A stretch of DNA of 7,970 bases, taken from assembly GCA_000997105.1 (NCBI GenBank), contig LCEJ01000057.1:1-7970 (forward strand). Reading direction: 5' to 3'. Below the pieces are notes generated by a model. The model saw nothing but the letters and a program-made list of their open reading frames with translations, ran no database searches and was not told where the DNA came from. Positions 6,482-7,970 of the stretch are shown here, one piece after another. Both the position numbers and the translations under genes were made by a program. Position 1 is the first letter of the stretch. Every line of letters starts with the position of its first letter. This stretch comes from Candidatus Daviesbacteria bacterium GW2011_GWA2_42_7 (lineage in GTDB: Bacteria > Patescibacteriota > Microgenomatia > Daviesbacterales > UBA10151).

Positions 6482-7399
6482 TTATTTATTTCCAGAGTGA
6501 AAGCTTTTATGAACATCCCTCAAGTGCTTATTTGTTACATGGGTGTAAATTTGGGTAGTGGCAATATTACTGTGCCCCAGCATCTCCTGGACTGAGCGGA
6601 TGTCGGCACCGTTAATTAATAAATCAGTGGCAAAATTGTGACGCAGGGTATGAGGGGTAGCTTTAACAGACAGCCCCACAAGTTTTACATACTTTTCTAC
6701 AATCCGCTCAATCGAGCGGGAAGTTAGCCGCATAGCCTCACCGTTATCGCTAGGGTCAACCCTCCCCTGGAAACGCACAAACAGAGGCTTGAAGGTATCT
6801 TTCCGGGCCCCTAAATACTTTTCTAACCATTCAACCGCCGAATCAGAGAGAAAGACAATCCGCTCCTTTTGGCCCTTACCAATAACGGAAAATTCCCGCC
6901 TATTTAAGTTAATACTGTCACAATTTAAAGATGCCATCTCAGAAACCCGCAAGCCGGTGGAAAAAAGCAGTTCCAAAATAGCTTTATCCCGCATTCCGGG
7001 CTTGTCTGTCGTACCCGGTGCCTCAAGTAAGCTTTTTAAAGCTGCCTCGTCCAAGACTTTAAGTGGCCTTGCTTCTGCCTCCCCAAGCTCCACCTTTTCA
7101 GGGGATAAAGTTTTTATATCCTGGCGGGCTAAGTAGCGCAGAAAAGCCCGCAGGGCAATCATAAAATAATTCTGGGTTATCCTTTTTAAGGGTTGTTTGG
7201 TTTTAGGGTCTGTCCAGCGGCCTAAATGCAACCTATATTTTCTAATCAGGGACAAATCTATTGCCGAAGGGTTAATATCCCCAGCAAAATTAAGGAAGCG
7301 CTTTAAGTAATGGTCATAATTTTCGATCGTTTTTTGGGAAGTATTACGTTCAATTTCCAAATATTCCAGGAAATCGGTAATTAGGGAAGATAAGTTCAT
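6482..7399 (-). CDS. XerC/XerD-type tyrosine recombinase
   Basis: At 305 residues this is a standard-length Xer protein. The N-terminal SAM-like domain (about 1-100; FLEYLEIERNTSQKTIENY) grips the DNA core, and the catalytic domain follows. The full catalytic set is present: Arg151 (TGLRVSE), Lys175 (GKGQKER), His250 and Arg253 (PHTLRHNFAT), His276 (LGHSN) and nucleophile Tyr285 (TTQIYTHV). The ending THVTNKHLRDVHKSFH resembles single-Xer (XerA-like) proteins more than a particular XerC or XerD, so I give no symbol. The likely role is resolving chromosome dimers at a dif site with FtsK; an integrase role for a mobile element is less likely, because no phage or att features are seen. The start ATG is bounded by an in-frame TGA two codons upstream and has no Shine-Dalgarno sequence. 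It lies 56 bases downstream of the cohesin gene on the same strand. Confidence 0.93.
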   Translation of the reverse strand: MNLSSLITDFLEYLEIERNTSQKTIENYDHYLKRFLNFAGDINPSAIDLSLIRKYRLHLGRWTDPKTKQPLKRITQNYFMIALRAFLRYLARQDIKTLSPEKVELGEAEARPLKVLDEAALKSLLEAPGTTDKPGMRDKAILELLFSTGLRVSEMASLNCDSINLNRREFSVIGKGQKERIVFLSDSAVEWLEKYLGARKDTFKPLFVRFQGRVDPSDNGEAMRLTSRSIERIVEKYVKLVGLSVKATPHTLRHNFATDLLINGADIRSVQEMLGHSNIATTQIYTHVTNKHLRDVHKSFHSGNK

Positions 7400-7442
7400 G
7401 GTTCAAGACCGTCAGGTCGCAAGCTTCGCTTATGGTTCATGG
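7395..7442. repeat. Short direct repeats and palindromes between the cohesin gene and xer
   Basis: ATGGTTCA occurs at 7398-7405 and 7432-7439, each within TTCATGG contexts, flanking GACC-GTCA-GGTC (7407-7418) and a near-palindrome around AAGCTT (7421-7426). The xer start codon lies in the left repeat. The cluster resembles intergenic simple-repeat material and may alter spacing or translation of xer. Confidence 0.4.
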
Positions 7443-7455
7443 GAAAACCACAAAC

Positions 7456-7970
7456 TCATAAGAATGCCGCGCCTAAGATTCCTAGGATTGTCAAAAATAA
7501 TCCTGTTGCCCCAAGTACCACAGTCGGTGTCTCAATACCACCCTTTGTTCCATTCCCGGTAAAGTCGTCAATTGTTTTTTTGGGGGCTGCCGAGGGGGTG
7601 GTAATGGGGCCGCCTTTCCCGAACGAGCTTCCTCCTGTCCCGATAGGTGTCGGGGTAGGAGTTACTGTACAGCTGCCTGACCCCACCGTATAATTACCGT
7701 CACTTACAAAGCTTAGGATATCGGCAATTGTACCCCGTTCGACCACGTTCGAATCGGTAGTCTTGGCCTTATCTGCCGGGTCAAAATCAAACCTGACCTT
7801 TGTAACACCTGCCGGGGCAGTCTCTAAAACGGTAAAATCAATAGTAGCCAAAGTCCCGGCACCGGAAAAAGGCGAGGAAACCGATGCCAACCCGGAAACT
7901 GTCACCTTGCCGTTTGCTGTATCAATTATATTCCCCGGATAATCCGAATAAATTGTGCCGGACCTTACCG
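7456..7970 (-). CDS. Cohesin-domain surface protein, C-terminal part
   Basis: The frame is open to the window edge, so the N-terminus is missing; 170 residues are visible. Residues about 1-96 match the C-terminal half of a cohesin-like beta-sandwich domain: YPGNIIDTANGKVTVSGLAS, then GAGTLATIDFTV, FDFDP, TTDSNVV, and ILSFVSDGNYTVG. Next comes a low-complexity Thr/Pro/Gly linker (TVTPTPTPIGTGG and beyond, about 97-149). The last 21 residues (VVLGATGLFLTILGILGAAFL) form one membrane helix ending right at the TGA stop. The protein is therefore probably exported, with the cohesin domain outside and the helix as anchor, though the signal peptide would be outside the window. Cohesins classically bind dockerins, but in non-cellulolytic microbes their partners are mostly unknown. 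The GTG at 7905 is inside the domain and is not the true start. Confidence 0.85.
   Translation of the reverse strand, partial: VRSGTIYSDYPGNIIDTANGKVTVSGLASVSSPFSGAGTLATIDFTVLETAPAGVTKVRFDFDPADKAKTTDSNVVERGTIADILSFVSDGNYTVGSGSCTVTPTPTPIGTGGSSFGKGGPITTPSAAPKKTIDDFTGNGTKGGIETPTVVLGATGLFLTILGILGAAFL

Noticed and set aside
6466..6482. Possible bidirectional terminator (ATTCCCT-AA-AGGGTAAT) between convergent genes
   Set aside because: The stem is short with a bulge and a loop of only two bases, and there is no clear T-run, so I would not call it.
6789..7136. Open plus-strand frame of 115 codons
   Set aside because: It lies wholly antisense to the xer gene, whose catalytic motifs are all intact, and its protein shows no motif.
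7439..7693. Open plus-strand frame rich in Pro and Val
   Set aside because: It is the mirror of the Gly/Thr/Pro linker and membrane helix of the minus-strand cohesin gene.
1..7970. CRISPR arrays, tRNA or rRNA genes, insertion sequences
   Set aside because: No regularly spaced repeats, no tRNA-like or rRNA-like segments, and no transposase were seen; the only mobile element is the intein.

Overview
The window holds one strand-coherent block of housekeeping and small hypothetical genes on the plus strand (1-6474), followed by two minus-strand genes (6482-7970). Stops used are TAA, TAG and one TGA, and no gene is interrupted by an in-frame TGA, so ordinary code 11 fits. Shine-Dalgarno sequences are mostly absent, and gaps within the plus-strand run from gyrA to the TrpR-like gene are 3-37 bases. 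Together with a cohesin-domain protein ending in a bare C-terminal membrane helix, a compact XerA-like recombinase and a YerC/TrpR-like regulator, this suggests a member of the Candidate Phyla Radiation (Patescibacteria, perhaps Microgenomates-like). That assignment is inference from gene style, not proof.

Region 1 (1-3537) is the 3' part of gyrA. It is interrupted, directly after the catalytic tyrosine codon, by a 438-residue intein with a LAGLIDADG homing endonuclease domain. Splicing would join ...AAMRY to TEARL... and restore the gyrase active site. The rest encodes the breakage-reunion domain and a six-blade C-terminal domain with a slightly variant GyrA box. A repeat-rich insertion of about 27 codons lies in the breakage-reunion domain.

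Region 2 (3541-4963) continues in the same direction: a 67-residue membrane protein, an unrecognised soluble protein with an HExxH zinc-peptidase motif plus a downstream NEGxxE, and a small TrpR/YerC-like DNA-binding protein. A 19-base element lies over the start of the regulator and recurs just after its stop. The second copy forms a perfect 10-bp inverted repeat, a candidate operator ahead of nfo.

Region 3 (5038-6474) has endonuclease IV (nfo) with all nine metal ligands, then an unrecognised gene that appears split in two by a -1 shift near a run of seven T.

Region 4 (6482-7970, minus strand) has a complete Xer-type tyrosine recombinase and, upstream of it, the C-terminal part of a surface-anchored cohesin-domain protein that runs off the window edge. 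The two strands converge with only 7 bases between stop codons. No stretch longer than about 65 bases lacks a gene. GyrA, Nfo and Xer together make a DNA topology, repair and chromosome-resolution theme, but only the gyrA-to-regulator run looks like a plausible operon.
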